64,000 nt of DNA from Doris montereyensis (taxonomy: Eukaryota; Mollusca; Gastropoda; Nudibranchia; Dorididae): assembly GCA_037039925.1 (NCBI GenBank), contig JAXRKP010000177.1, positions 318,501 to 382,500 of the forward strand, written 5' to 3'. The notes under the pieces were generated by a model. The model was not told where the DNA came from, did no database searches, and was given only the letters and a program-made list of their open reading frames with translations. Positions 1 to 13,558 of the stretch are shown here, one piece after another; the first letter of the stretch is position 1; every line of letters begins with the position of its first letter. Both the position numbers and the translations under genes were made by a program.

Positions 1-60
1 TAGTAGCACCAACAGCTGTAGAAGTAGTAGTAGAAGTACCAACAGCTGTAATAGTAGCAT
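1..60. repeat. AGT/GTA-rich simple repeat, cut by window start
   Basis: Imperfect trinucleotide repeats (tagtag, gtagaagtag) fill the first 60 bases. The composition resembles the minisatellite near 2.2-2.7 kb. Confidence 0.5.
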
Positions 61-319
61 TACATGTATTACAAATGTCTGTGCTCAGTCGGGGTTTGAA
101 ATTCGTTCCAGTCAATAAGACCTTGAACCCATACCGTTTCCACTTTCGTGATAATGATCGTGGCCAACATTGACCCTTTTATTGGTTTCGGTCTAACCAA
201 ATATAGGTGGACACCTGATGCTGGAGCCTCTCGGACCCTCGACCTCTTTATCAATGTAATTCATGACCTACAAAAGAAACAAATTTCTCCTATCCGTCAC
301 TTCAACATGACCTGTGAAG

Positions 320-600
320 AGACCCGGGCCATCTCTGAGTTGCGCCATTATCACAATGACACTGGTCCAAAACCCTGACTGGCCCAGAATTTTCACATTT
401 TCCTCTTAGGAAACATACTTAACTCTGCTTTCCTCAATTGACTCAGGTGTAAATGAGTACCCAGCTATAGACAGAGATGGATCTTTTCAGAGTGTTAGTA
501 CTGAGTGCCTAATAGCCATCTTTACTGTTAATTTTCCCGGGAAGTTAAGGGCTTTGAATGAAAGGCCTGGTTGGGAATAAATGATGTAAAATCAGTGAGC
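320..600 (+). mobile_element. tRNA-derived SINE, older copy
   Basis: A tRNA-like head with a B-box-like cactggt...aaaccc stretch leads into a body containing 'gactcaggtgtaaatgagta', 'cccagctatag' and 'ttcccgggaagtt', ending in 'ggaataaatgatgta'. The same order of motifs occurs at 15.87-16.17 kb, so this is a dispersed family. The 5' boundary is uncertain because the head is diverged. Confidence 0.6.
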
Positions 601-879
601 CCACATTTGTGCAGGGACTATAAGTCCATCTCTCATTTTATTCGTTTTCTTTTTCATCAAGGATGACTCATACTTCACAAATATGATGAACGTTCCAGAA
701 GTCCAAACACACAAAGCCGTCGGCTTGCAGCCACTTTTCAGCTAAACGCTAGTCTAGCGGAAAAGATATTAGATCTCCGACTCTGAGACACCACCAAAAT
801 ATCGCCTGTGCTGAGTGGTCACCTTCCAATTTATCACTTCAAGTTCAAGCTAGCTTGGAAGGTGTGTAGCTCATACAAT

Positions 880-1085
880 GAATCCCACATGGCCACCCCA
901 CACCCCAATTCTATGGCTCAAAGTTTTATTCCCACTCACGTCTCGCTAGCTCCAGCTCCCAAGTGGTAGATCTCAGGTGAATAAAGAGGAAACAGGAAGT
1001 TAAACAAATGTGTGAAAGAGTGAAGAGAGGAAAGAAGAACCTACCTGAACACTGAACCACCTGTCAATCACCCTCACCAGAAATC
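880..1085 (+). repeat. Dispersed repeat, family of three in the window
   Basis: The stretch around 'atctcaggtgaataaagag' and a following purine-rich part ending in 'gaacctacctg' resembles 22.67-22.86 kb and 29.77-30.07 kb. No coding capacity or ends were recognised. The relationship was judged by eye. Confidence 0.4.
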
Positions 1086-1446
1086 AATGATGACAATATT
1101 GGATATTGGAGTACACAGCACAAAATGAAGAAAAGTAATACATCTTTATCAATTGAAACATCTTTTTATTGAAATAATATGAACATTCTCTCATTTATCG
1201 TATACACGGTACACATAGTCAAACCCCGTTCTAATGCCAACTGTCGTGCCAGTATTACAACAAGGAGATAATCAATATACAAGTACATGGTGTAGATCTA
1301 CATGATCCGGAGAATAGTTAAGTTTGATAAAACAATAGTAGGCCCACAGCATGTGAAAAGACTACCATAGTAGTGTTAGTAGTAGTAGTGTTAGTAGTAA
1401 TAGTAGTAGTAGTAGCAGTAGTAATAGTAGTAGCAGTAGTACTGTA

Positions 1447-2194
1447 CTGTGGAACCTCTCTAATCAGGAATCGGGCAGACCAGCCAATCGGGAAAAAATC
1501 CCAGGGAACAGAATTTGTTCTTATATTTTACCTCTCTAAACGGGAATTGAGACAATTTTTTGCGGGCTTTCATTAATTATCATCACCATTTCCATCATAA
1601 TTATTAATTCCAACACTAGATTGTTATCCAAATTTGGTTTCCATGTCACATTGTCAGCAAAACATTAATTATTAAAACCTGCGTTATTAAAACATGTGTT
1701 ATACATTACATAATATGTACCCAATGTCATAAGCGCGGTTTTTGATGACACGACAATATGCCGGCCACACCAGATATCCATTACGCAGGTGTGAAATCAG
1801 GCATCGAGCCAGTCCTTGCTCGTCCACCTAACTACAGTACAGTACGGTGTTGACACAGGGCAGCACTTAGAGAGCAGACTCATGCCCTGCCATAGCTTTT
1901 CATTTAAGGATCCACCACGCATTCTTGATTACGTGTCTTCTTATCTATCAACCGTCCAACGAAACTCGACAGTGCGTGACACAACTAATCAATGTCATGT
2001 TCGTGTTTTGATCTACTGGTCCTATGGCTACAATAAATTGTTTATTTAATTTTGTATTGTACCACTCACAGAAGGGCTTAGAGGTACCTCAAACTGTTAA
2101 AGGAAAACCAAAATCCCTAGATCCTCTGGAAATCCCGACAAATCGGGACAATTTTACAATCCACCAAAATTTCACGATTAGACAGGTTCCACTG
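1447..2194. mobile_element. 748-bp non-autonomous TIR element (family A), TA target site
   Basis: The left end reads ctgtggaacctctctaatc and the right end, reversed, reads cagtggaacctgtctaatc. TA flanks both sides (1445-1446 and 2195-2196), as in the Tc1/mariner/pogo group. Both ends continue with 'cggga' motifs. No transposase is present. Related sequence occurs at 34.59-35.73 kb, with a terminal fragment at 13.71-13.77 kb. The right end abuts a GTA-rich minisatellite. Confidence 0.75.
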
Positions 2195-2675
2195 TAGTAG
2201 TAGTAGTAGTAGAGTAGTAGTAGTGATGGTGTTGGTAGTAGTAGTAGTCGTGGTAGGGATAGTGCTGGTGGTGTTTATGGTCGTAGCAGTCGTGGTAGGG
2301 ATAGTGCTGGTGTTAGTGGTAGTAGTAGCAGTCGTGGTAGGGGTAGCGCTGATGGTAATGGTAATAGTAGCAGTCATGGTTGGGGTAGCGCTGATGGTAA
2401 TGGTAATAGTAGCAGTCGTGGTAGGGAAAGAGCTGGTGATAGTGGTAGTAGTAGCAATTGTGGTAGGGGTATTGCTGGTGGTAGTGGTAGTAGTAGCAGT
2501 CGTGGTATGGGTAGTGCTGGTGGTAGTGGTAATAGTAGCAGTCGTGGTAGGGGTAGGGATAATGCTGGTGGTAGTGGTAGTAGTAGCAGTCGTGGTAGGG
2601 GTAGTGCTGGTGGTAGTGGTAGTAGTAGCAGTCATGGTAGGGATAGTGCTGGTGGTAGTGGTAGTGGTAGCAGGT
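2195..2675. repeat. 42-bp minisatellite, about 11 units
   Basis: Units begin roughly 'tagtgctggtggtagtggta' and end 'cagtcgtggtagggg'. Most are 42 bp, with a few 1- to 6-base changes. Because 42 is divisible by three and stops are rare, long ORFs open on both strands (Val-rich on plus, Thr- or Tyr/His-rich on minus). These are artefacts of the repeat. Confidence 0.85.
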
Positions 2676-2679
2676 AGGC

Positions 2680-3640
2680 CTGACATCAATCTTGGTTCCA
2701 TTAGCCCCAGATTGAGTGAGAGAGGAGGGGTGAATTGTGCATGGGAATGAAACATGACACACAGGGCATGGATGCTTTTGTGTGCGTTTGACTCACTGAT
2801 CTTTAAACAGGCCAAACTAGATTCTTCGCGGAAGAGGGTGATGATGCATGATAGCAGTATAACGAATTGTATTTTACAATAGTTATCAAGGAACGTTAAT
2901 ACCAAAGCATTGGTGGAAGGCGGTACAATGAGTTATTTCATTGTTTTTGTATACTGTCTGATCCATACAAAGGTGAAAAGCTGGTGGTCAATGAGAATGG
3001 GGGTTTAGCGAGAGGCGATATAATTTAGGGTGAATGTCAAAAACCAGACCAGACTACAACATAAATCTAAAACACTCATTTCATGAGTCCAACTTTCATC
3101 AAATGCTCAGCTCATTCACTGCCAGTCATTTTCATCCAAATTCGCATCAGCAGCAACACACATGAGCAGGGGCGTGTAGTTCCTATGGCTAACGTGGCTA
3201 AAAAACCCAATGATTTTGCTTGCAAATGGCATAGAGCATAATACAATACTTGTATCAACCATTTATTGTCTCTTGCTCTTATGTTTTCTCCCATGCCCCT
3301 TTATGTTATTCCAGATTCCTTTACTCCGCTTGTTTTTTAACATTATACATTTACATATAGTACAGTAATAATAATCTATGTCCCTTGAACTCAAGCGTAC
3401 CCTGTGACCCTGCACTCTGTTTCTGTTTACTGTCTTGAGTTACTCTACGGCATGCAATGAAGGCGAGTGAGCAATGCGATTCATAGCCATAGCTTAAAGA
3501 CTACGTTAACATAACTCTCTCTCTATGCATTAAATGGAAAATTGTATCTCAGCCACTCCAAACTCTACCATTAACAGTATAAAGGATAGCAGTTTGGGCT
3601 TTCACCCCTCTCAATGATTCCATTGGTAGAGCAGCTGAAT
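2680..3640. other. Gene-poor spacer
   Basis: No conserved protein, RNA gene or clear repeat was recognised here. Confidence 0.5.
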
Positions 3641-4000
3641 TTGAAATTATCCCCCTTGTGACAAAAGTTGCCCCATGCAGCTCTCTGCGAGCTGTGTGTG
3701 TGCTCTGGTTCTAAGAAAACGGGACAGAGTCAACATCGCACATAAAAGTTGTGTGAAGAATAACAGACTGATCTGTTTCAGAGTGAAAAAAGATTTTTTA
3801 TTGAAGTGAATTGTCTTGTCCATCCCTTTACACATTAAAATAGTATCTTCTGTCAACAGCATTTAGTTTATGGTGTTTTATTGATTTTTAGAGAGACAAT
3901 TTGTTGTAATTTAGATGCCATTATAGAGGAAGCGTTGTAGTGGCTACTCTTACAAAAATTACCTTCAACTGCCATTAAATAACTATTAGTATTACTAGAC
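3640..4000 (-). pseudogene. Dispersed coding-like fragment, frame-broken (pair with 61.6-61.9 kb)
   Basis: Read on minus, this gives a frame-broken peptide containing KSSHYN, then MAS, then TRQFTS. The copy at 61623-61937 has KSSHYN, IAS and KTIHFNN in the same order. The N-rich spacing is vaguely like adhesion-GPCR GAIN regions, but I do not recognise a family. Two similar pieces 58 kb apart suggest a dispersed repeat or retro-fragments rather than exons of one local gene. Confidence 0.35.
3877..3882 (-). promoter_or_regulatory. Possible poly(A) signal for SNUPN
   Basis: AATAAA on minus, about 520 bases past the SNUPN stop. It is the first canonical hexamer I found downstream. A variant ATTAAA lies nearer, around 4.05 kb. 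Neither is supported by cleavage-site evidence. Confidence 0.25.
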
Positions 4001-4401
4001 ATGACACTTAGCCATCCACTCATACATCATCAATCATCGTCTCTGAAATTTAATAACGCTTGATAAAATCAGTGTATAAAAACGTAAAACGTCAGTTATA
4101 TGACAAATGCATACCAGCTTGTTGATAAAATCAGTATCATTTATATATATATGAGATATACTTGTTCCTTGTTCATAAACTCGTTTTCCTCTGTACAACA
4201 AAGAAAAATCTTGCACCAACTTGTATCAATTACAGGTTATCCCCTTTCATCCACCCATGTATACCAATACAAACATTATAAACATGATATACTATACTGC
4301 TATGGTCGCAGCTACATAAAAACATGAAAGCCCATTGAAATTTCTCTTCTTTTTTCATCCTTCTTGCTTGGAACATAAAGACAACATATAAAAACAGGGT
4401 G

Positions 4402-4593
4402 TTAAACAGACACATTTGTTGTCATACTTTCACCGTCTCCTCCTGTTTCCCTTTCTTCCTGCATTTCAACTTCACTGCCTCTTGATGATGACCCCTTGGC
4501 TTTCCTTCTGTCAGTTGCATTTTTCTTTTTAGAGTGAGTGTGAGAGTGGGGATTTCCTTTATTCTTGGCATAATTTTGCTTATCTTCTTCAAC
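4402..4593 (-). CDS. SNUPN: SNUPN terminal exon
   Basis: Acceptor tccag, phase 0, 63 codons then TAA. The sequence is low-complexity: HSHTHSKKK, then [11 protein letters not shown], then an acidic end [12 protein letters not shown]. The human C-terminal tail is also poorly conserved and charged. Position, phase and strand fit. The identity rests mainly on continuity with exon 8. Confidence 0.75.
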   Translation of the reverse strand, partial: VEEDKQNYAKNKGNPHSHTHSKKKNATDRRKAKGSSSRGSEVEMQEERETGGDGESMTTNVSV

Positions 4594-7500
4594 CTGGAAG
4601 AGACACAACAAGTAATATGAAAGACTAGATGGACTGAAAATGAAATCTCATCCCCAAGGTGAGCGAAAAACAACCATAGTTAAACAAATTGCTTCATATG
4701 AACTTATCAAGATTACACTGTAAACACTAGTTTACAGTGGTAAACATGGAAAAGAGCTTTGAGGACTGAGAATCATTACCTCAAGGTATACGCACTCAAA
4801 AAATTGTTTTTGCTGTGAAAACTTTTTACTTACATACAAAGAGCAAAAGTATGCATTTGTTTTTTCTCTTCAAGGCCCTTAAGGAAAGGGGCGGGTCCTG
4901 GAGTGAAAATTTTCCCGTTTGTTCCTATCAATTTAACATATGTATAGGTGTAATGGACATGATGTGCTGAGTTGAAATATGTTGTGTTTTTTTTCTGATG
5001 CATCCTTGGATTTTGCCATGTTTAATATCAATAGGCTTCTACATTTTTCAAACTTGGCACACACCATATTTGATACAATATCTAAATTTCATAAGATTGG
5101 ATGTTTGTTTTATTAATAATGTTTGTTTTTATGAATTTTTGAAAATAGCATATGAGAACAACGCAAAAATATACAAAAATATAACACAAAAAATTCATTT
5201 TTACAAAACTATAATGCATATCGAAAAAAGCATCTGACCGCCCCCCCCCCCAATCATCATTCATACCAAATTTGATGAGGATACGTTGAGAAATAAAAAG
5301 GAACAGAGGAAATAATGAAGAAAAAACATTTTCAGAAAATGTTATTTTTCTCTTTTTTTCTGTTATTTAAATATATTTTTCTACCTCCGAAAAGAGTAGG
5401 ATAATACTTTGAAACATCATAAAATCTTGAGAGACTCTCAACTACTTCTTATTGACACTGTTTCAAGTGCACCTGAACCTTTTCACTCATTTTGAGAAAG
5501 TGCTCTTTGATAATAGGTGCGCGGTGCTTTCAGGACGATCTAATGCAATATTCATAATAGATCCTCAAAAATATTGTTTGGAAAGCGTATATTGTGATGA
5601 TCAAAATGAGTACCAACTTGCCGTACTTTAGGTAATATTTCTGGCTTTTATTATATAATAGCTGTGTTGAAAGATAGGCTTCTAAAATTGTATCGATTCA
5701 AAGAATCCATACTGAGCTTCTTTTACGATATCATTGTGACGGGAATAAACTGCTCTATCCATTAGTATGATAGACTACATTTGTCCCATATTCATCAAAA
5801 ATGGCATTCCCAGAACCCCCACCCCCTTCTTTAAGGTCCATACAGCCTGAGCTTATCCCGACTTCTATAGCGTGAAGGTGACAATAATGACCTCCTGGCC
5901 AGGACGCTAGTTTGACACAGGTTTTTACTCCCAAGCTAGTGCTTGTACCCATTTATACCTGTGTAAAGTGGGGAAATATGTGTTACGTATCTTTCCCAAG
6001 GAACACAACGTCGGACCTGGCGTTGCTAGGATTCAAACTCAGGACCTCATGATTCCCAGTCCGGCAGCCTAACTGCTCGGCCATCGATACCACACAAAAG
6101 TATGCATTGGTTTGGACAAATTTGTCAAATGTTTAGTTTCACGGGATGCTGAAAATTGCATAAAAGAACTGTTTACAATATACACAAATTTTTTCAAACC
6201 CAAAAATGCATATCTCTGATGATTTACAGCACATCATCTAATGCATGCATATTTTTTATCCACTTATGTACATTGAAAGTAAGGTCTATACCAAATTTCA
6301 TGTCAATCGATTGAAAAATGCAAGAGAACTTAGCAAAACAAGATCCAAAAAGTACATTTTGAGATATTCGCGTTTGTAGTTTATGTATTGCTTTTGGTGA
6401 ATTTTTAAAATAAAAACTGGCTCACATAAACCTAGAAAAGAGTTGGACAATACTTTGATATGTCATAAAACCGTGAGAGGCTTTCAACTACTTCTTGTCG
6501 CGGCTCCCTTATAGTCATGCTTGATGGTACCTTTTGATAACAGGTGCACGGAATATGTCACCTATTTTCCTGGCGATCTAAGGCAATATTTAGGACAATT
6601 CATCAAAAATAAATTTTAAAACTTGCAGATAAAACTGTAGATAAAATTACTGCCTTTTATAGTACAACAGATGAAGCTTTGCTTATGTCATTTCTAAAAA
6701 TTGTATGAATTCAAAGAACCGATACTGAGCTTCTAAAAATATTATTGTGAAGGGAACAAATTGCTCCATCAAGTGATCAAGTTCTTCAATAAACTAAATT
6801 TGGCCCATTTGGGCAAAAATGACTTTTCCAGGCTATGTTGTGTTCTTTGGAAAAGACACGTAAGGCGCATTTTCCCAACTTGGCCCAGGTGCAAAATGGA
6901 TACAAGCACTAGCTTGGAAGTAAAACCCTTCGTCAGACTAGAGTCCTGGCCAGAAAGTGATTATTATCACCTATTTGGCTTCACACTATAGAAACCAGGA
7001 TACGCTCCGGCTCTATGGGCCCCAATGGCCTTTAAGGAACTTTACTTTACTTTACACCATGTGAATTACACCTATACATGAATTAAATTGACAGGAAGAA
7101 AAGGGAAAATTTTCATTCCAGGCCTAATATTGAACTTTTCAAAATTTGATAACATGACCAGTTTGTTTCTTTCAAAAAGTTCTTTCATCAATACATCAAA
7201 TGTAAAAATCAGATGATAAAATCAGATGATTTTAGACTTAGCAATATTGGAGAATAGTGATCAATCTTTTGTTTTAATTAGCTTTAAGGGAGGAAGAACA
7301 ATACCAAAGGCTAGGTATTGGAGTCAGCCTTTGATACTGGGGTTACAGTTATAGTTCATAAACTGAGTGTGAAACAAGAGTCACATACACACTAAAGTCA
7401 CACTTGAAATACATTAGGAACAAAATGTAGATTAATATCATGGAGGCTTTCTTCTCCCGCAACGAGCCTGGGTCGTTTGAGCTCCGATAGAACCCTTAAA

Positions 7501-10500
7501 AATGGCAACCATTGTAAACACAACCATTGTCGCTTACACATGCCTCAATTGGCTCGAGGAGTCTTTTGTTATTGACTCCTTATCACTACTAGATTTTTCT
7601 CTATTACCTGTAATTTAGTGTAATTGTAATGCATTACCTTTTTCATATATTCAGCATAGTTGGTGTAGTTTTCAGGTTTGTGACTCATCTGTCGTTCAGG
7701 AACTGTTATGCCTAAGATCTCTGGTAACATGTATGGCTTGAGCCACACTACTAAGGAGTCGCCCCAAAAGTGTAGTGAGATCTCTTGTGGAAAAACAAGA
7801 GACCATCAATCTGGCAAACGATGTAAAGCTTTTAGTTAAAACCAGCCAAAAAAGAAAAGTCAATTATAAGAGAACAGGAAGCAAATTTGGTGGGGATTTT
7901 TTTCCCTCCCATCAGAGAAACATCTTTTCCTCCACTTGGGTAAATAAAACTCAAGCGTTTGTTATTTGGCTGAAACAGTTTGACGTGTAAAAATAGTAAA
8001 ATGCCTAAAATTATTTGTAACTTTATAGTTTTAACCATGCTCGGTGGATGAAAATCTATATATAGAAATATTGATCACAACAACAAGAGATGGAAAAGTA
8101 GAAAGAGTTAAAATGCCTTCACCTCAAAGTTTGCTGACTCAATGGCACTGACAATGTCTTCCGCTTGGCACCTGAAGCTTGGCAGTGGTGCAAAGATGTA
8201 CTGGTGGGAAGAGCAGGATTCATGGTTATTGCATGGTTATAACAAAATTATTCTTCTCTTATACAGTAGAACTCGGTTAGGGGGGGGGGGTACCTGAAGT
8301 GAATTTTTTTGCTTTTGAGGTTAGATTTTTGCTTTTAGTATGTACATGAGTAACTGTCAAAATACAGTCATCCTATATCATTGAAAAGTTTGAAGCGTCC
8401 TTGGTTGCCATAGAAACGGACGCCATCATGGATTTTGACTCTATCTCCTTCCTTAGTTATGAATAAAATCACTCAAAACCTGTGCAGATTGTCTTTTCCA
8501 TTCAATATCTAAAGAGTGACGTCGGGTTTTTTCGATATTTTGGATAGCTGTTTTTAATGAATTTTTGAAAATACTACCGTGAATGTACAAAAACGGCGTT
8601 TTTATTACAAAAAAAAAATTCTCTAAAAGTTTACACTATATTTTTTAAAAACGACGTCATTCTATTAACATTGACAACAGGAACCTGTGTGCCCAATATA
8701 ATACAAATCGTTCAGTAAATGGCGGAGGAGATAGAATTTTAGTGTGGAAAAACTACATTTGAGAAAAACGCAAGTAAAAAAATCAACAGAAAATAACACA
8801 AAACAAATGCTTCAGATGGGTTTCCTTGTTGTAGCAGCCCCCTTACTCATTCGACAATCTCTGGCATTGTTACTTATGTAAATAGGATTATAAATCTAGG
8901 TTTAGATGTGCACTGTTGTGAAAACAGACGTCAAAATGACCAGTTTTTTGTTTTTTTCCTCTATATCCTATGCTTGTGTGCGTGTTTACATACACACTGG
9001 ACGCGCAACGTCTCTTATATCACACAGCGATGGGAGACGTGTATATCGATGTTGGCAAAACAAGGTCAAAGTCGTGTGTTGCCACATTTGGCGGTTAACC
9101 GCCAATATACAGGTTTTTACTGCCATTTTCTCAGTCAGTGTTAGGGTAATTTATGTTGAAATTTTGATTGTTTTACCTACCCTCACCTACAAAAATTTTT
9201 AAAAAAATACGTCGTCACATGGACAATTTTCTGCCATGAACTTGTAGATAAATGATCGTTCTACCCCAATGTGCAAAGTAAAGAACAGAAAATCAACCTT
9301 TTGGTCCAAAACTCGCCAGTCCAGGTGCCCCCCCGCCTAAAGATCAACACCTTGGGACCGTGAGAAATAATTGGTCAAGAGCAGAGTTGATGTTAACCGA
9401 GTTCAGGGGATTTAACCCAAATCTGAGGCTGAATTTTTATATTGTAACAATATATTACATACACCATCTCTTCCCAATACTCAGTACTCCGTAGCCAATA
9501 ATATTCCCTTACATGGGTTATAAAAATAATAGGCCTTATGTGGGCATGTGCTAGTCTACATTTCTCTTGGCTACGTGCTGGATGTAAAATGCAATTATAA
9601 AAAGACAACATTTTTTTAAAACAATGGAGCTTCTTCACTGTCATGTGATTTAGTTTTCGAAGTCCATTTTAAGCCGGTTTAAACATCTTCATTAAAAATT
9701 AAATTTGCAAAAAATGCGGTAAGAGTAAGAGCTTGGTGAAGTATCAAGTCTACTAATAATGTTATGCCATTGAAATAACATTCTCAATTGAGAGATTCTC
9801 TCCTGATGCAGAGACATAGGGATTACATTGAAGACACACAGATGAATATCATTCACAAAAAAATTGTCCAAGATGACATGTTACAATGCATACCTAAAAT
9901 TAAAAGAACAATGAACCAATTGCCAAAGCAAAACATTTCTGGACCAACTTTTTGTCTTCCATTATGGGATATCAGTCAATGAATACTTACAGGATTGGAC
10001 TTTGAAATCATTCCTAGACTTTTGTTTTCTTGAAACTTCTCGTGCATCCAATAAAAACGAAATTCAGTCTGAAACACAAAATGAGTTTTAAAGTATGAGT
10101 CCATGGAAAGCGTCAATGACATTACATGAGTTATCATTGGAAGCTCTATGATGGGCAGGCTAAAGAAATTTATAACACCCACAGAAAGCAAAAACGTTTT
10201 ATGCCATGCTCACAATAACAACAATTGTTGTCATGCCCTAATAAAATATCTAATGTTTCATCTTTAATGCTTTGTAAAAGCAAAAAGCAAAAAAACAAAG
10301 GTGCCAAGAGCATAGAGAGATGTTGCAATAGTTTGATGTTCTTTTCGTATACTATCTGTATCTCAAATTTCAAGATTTATCCATTAAATGTTTCTCCTTT
10401 TCCTTAAATTGAGCACTGTCTAAACAAAAGTTGGTTTCAGACTCTCCATAGTTGTCTTTATGATGCAATTAGACACTTTGGTGTATAAAACGCAATCTCT

Positions 10501-13484
10501 GCCTCAAGAAAACAAAGCAACCCTTTCTCGCTCCAAAGAAAACAAAAGAAAAGCCACAATACAAATAAGAAATCAAATAAGTATTGAGTATCAACCTATT
10601 CTTTTTATTACATGGTGTATACATCAATTTCTTAAAATTTTAATCATAGAATTCACTGAAAATATTTTATTACAGCTATGTCTAGAATCCCTGATGGGGC
10701 GACTATACCTTATCAGGCGCAATTTTTCGTTTGACATAGTGCTTGGGAAATCGAAAACATGGGATATATAATATTGACATTGAAAAGTGAAAATTGGATG
10801 TACTTTAAAAGATATATAAAGTCAAAATTACACATTTATACATTTTATAATACACATGCATATTCTTAAATGATCACTGTAGAGGCAAACACACAGGTTT
10901 TAGAGGTTGAACTATGAATAGCCAATCGCAGACCAACTGGCGGTGATCATAGAGGATGGGGTGGAGTTGAAGAATGGGAACTTAGCTTTTAGAAAATATC
11001 CTGCCATACCCGCAGAAATGTTTGTACTATAAGCCATTAAGTACCATCATGTCTAGGCACAGCCTTGATTTTTACCTCTATGCCAACGACACCCAGATCT
11101 TCGTTGCTCTCACTCTCAGAGAGGGAAATGAAGCAAGAGCACCTACTATGATTCAAGACTACTGTGATGACATCAAAGCCTGGATAACCGGCAATAAACT
11201 GAAGCTGAATGATTCAAAAACTGAACTGCTGCTCTTGGGAACTTAATATAAATAAAAAATCTTTTAGATATTGATTGTTTAGATGTCAGTAATTCCAAAT
11301 CCATGTAAAAAAGCAAGACACGGTCAGCAACGTTGGTGTCTATTTAGACTCAGATATGTCAATGAATTCAATCAAATGTTAACAAAATCTGTCAATCCTG
11401 CTATTTCCATCTCAGAAATGTTGGCATAATTAGAAAATTATTAGATGAAACAGCAACAGTTTTTTTTAGTCCACTCTAGTCCACTCTAACCACTAGGTTA
11501 GACTATTGTAACTCTTTACTGCTAGGCGCCCCTAAACGGGTAGTAGAAAGGATTTAGGCATTCCAAAATCGAGAAGCCAGATTAATTAGCCAAACAAAAT
11601 CTGTAGAGCTAATTCACCCTGTCCTTATGTCTCTTCATTGACTGCCAGTCAGGGAGCAAATTGAATGTAAAGTTGCCTGCTTTATCATTTAAATGTTTTA
11701 ATTTAAGCACCAGCTGAAAATTGGATACATTTGTGTAAAGTTATTTTCCATCTGACTTACTTCTGAGTCATAGATAGGATGTCCATTCCAACACATTAAG
11801 TCCAAAACATAAAATGTCCGATTGGCTTCACTGTATAAGCAGTCTAAAATTGATGTATCTGATGCATTATGTAAGAAAACAAGAGAGTACAAAAATTATC
11901 ATTTTTTAAATGAGAAAATGTAAAAATATCAATAATACTTTCAGCATTAGTCAGGTAATTCATTATGCATAAAAGTGGAAGATGCCAATTGAAGAATTAT
12001 GAGAGAAAAAACCATTACCCATAAGACAAATGAATAAGTAACAGCTCTGTGACATCAGGAAGAAATAAAAATAATCGCAAAAGAAAAAACAATGCCATTC
12101 TGACGCCTGTAAACATATTTGTAAGCATTACTGGAGCTGAATATATACTGCAGAACTTACATGCATAAAAGCAAACAAATGTAATGCTGGTGATAAAAGC
12201 TAAAAAAAGAAGGAAATAAAAGTATTCAAGGAGTGAGATACACATAATACGGATGAATGAAAAATGTATGGCTATTGGCAGCGTTGTTGAGAAACTATTA
12301 ACATTTTTATGGGTTCTGTTTTTAATGAAACATACTGTGTATATGTATATATATATATAGGCATGCCCGTAAATAATGTTAATAATAATAATAAATCTTT
12401 ATTGTCCAAGAAAGACAATTTTTCTTTTGGTTTACATTTCTCATGTTACAAAATACATTTAGTACAATAAGTTTACACATAATATGTCGTTCAAAACATT
12501 GTTCACTCGCACCATCATATAACACAGTTGAACATAATATAACCATGATTAATATTCACACACACACACACACTCGTCCATACTGACACCGCCCCGATGC
12601 CCCCTCCCCCCCCCCCCACACACACAAAACTCCATCCTCCTCTCAATTGCTCATTTTTATGCCACCACAGACCATGACGATTATGATAAGGATTACAAAT
12701 TTCTCTTGGACCTTGATTGGGGTTAACTCAGACACCACTGTATCGGTTATCGGTGATATCAAGTACGATTATTAGATCAAATTTTACCGTAATGACCGGA
12801 AATTAGATCTAGCAACACTAAAAAATTTCATGGATCGCAGGCAAAACAATCTTTTTTTCCAATCAATTAAAATACTGATTTAATCCAAGAGTTTATTTTC
12901 TAAGAACCTAGATCAGGCTATTTGAAATCTACAAGCAAAATATGGAGGTTGTGGGTGCAGTGGGTCCTGAGTTATAAGCGGCCAAAGTAAGAGACGTTCA
13001 ACTTTATAAATATAGATACAGATATATAACTAGCATATATGGCATGTATATGAATATATATAACTATACCTCTATTTCTTTTGTGTTTAGCCCTCCTGGT
13101 AAATGGGATGGAAAAAAGTTCAGGCGATAACCACTTTTTGTAAAGACCTTTGTTGTTCCCTGGAACAAAACAATGAATAAGATTCAGTAACTAACAGAAT
13201 TCATATAACTACATTAAAGGCTGAATAACAAGAAATGATCACATTGAATCAAACGGCATGTATTCTACGCAAAGCAACAACAAAAATAATTTGTTCTTAT
13301 GTTTAGAGAATTACGAGCTCGCCATCTTACCCTTGAAGCAACTACTAGACAGCGCTTTGCTACAGGGCATAACACTGCCATCCATTCAGTCTTGAAGTCT
13401 TCTGGCATCTCCACAAACCATTCTGATAGCATCAACTACAGGAGACGCAATAAAAGAAGCTTTACTACATGTAATAATAATAGA

Positions 13485-13558
<74 letters not shown>

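Larger units (their letters stand above)
4897..7122. mobile_element. 2.2-kb element with about 70-bp terminal inverted repeats, in SNUPN last intron
   Basis: The left end (cctggagtgaaaattttccc) matches the right end reversed (cctggaatgaaaattttccc). The match continues about 70 bases through 'atgtatagggtgtaat'-like sequence on both sides. Inside, two diverged direct repeats occur (about 5.03-5.77 kb and 6.19-6.78 kb; compare 'ctcaactacttctt' near 5435 with 'ttcaactacttctt' near 6485). Each is followed by a SINE. No transposase was seen. Confidence 0.75.

Noticed and set aside
2117..2905. Long Thr-rich and Val-rich ORFs over the minisatellite
   Set aside because: They follow directly from a 42-bp repeat without stops, on both strands and in more than one frame.
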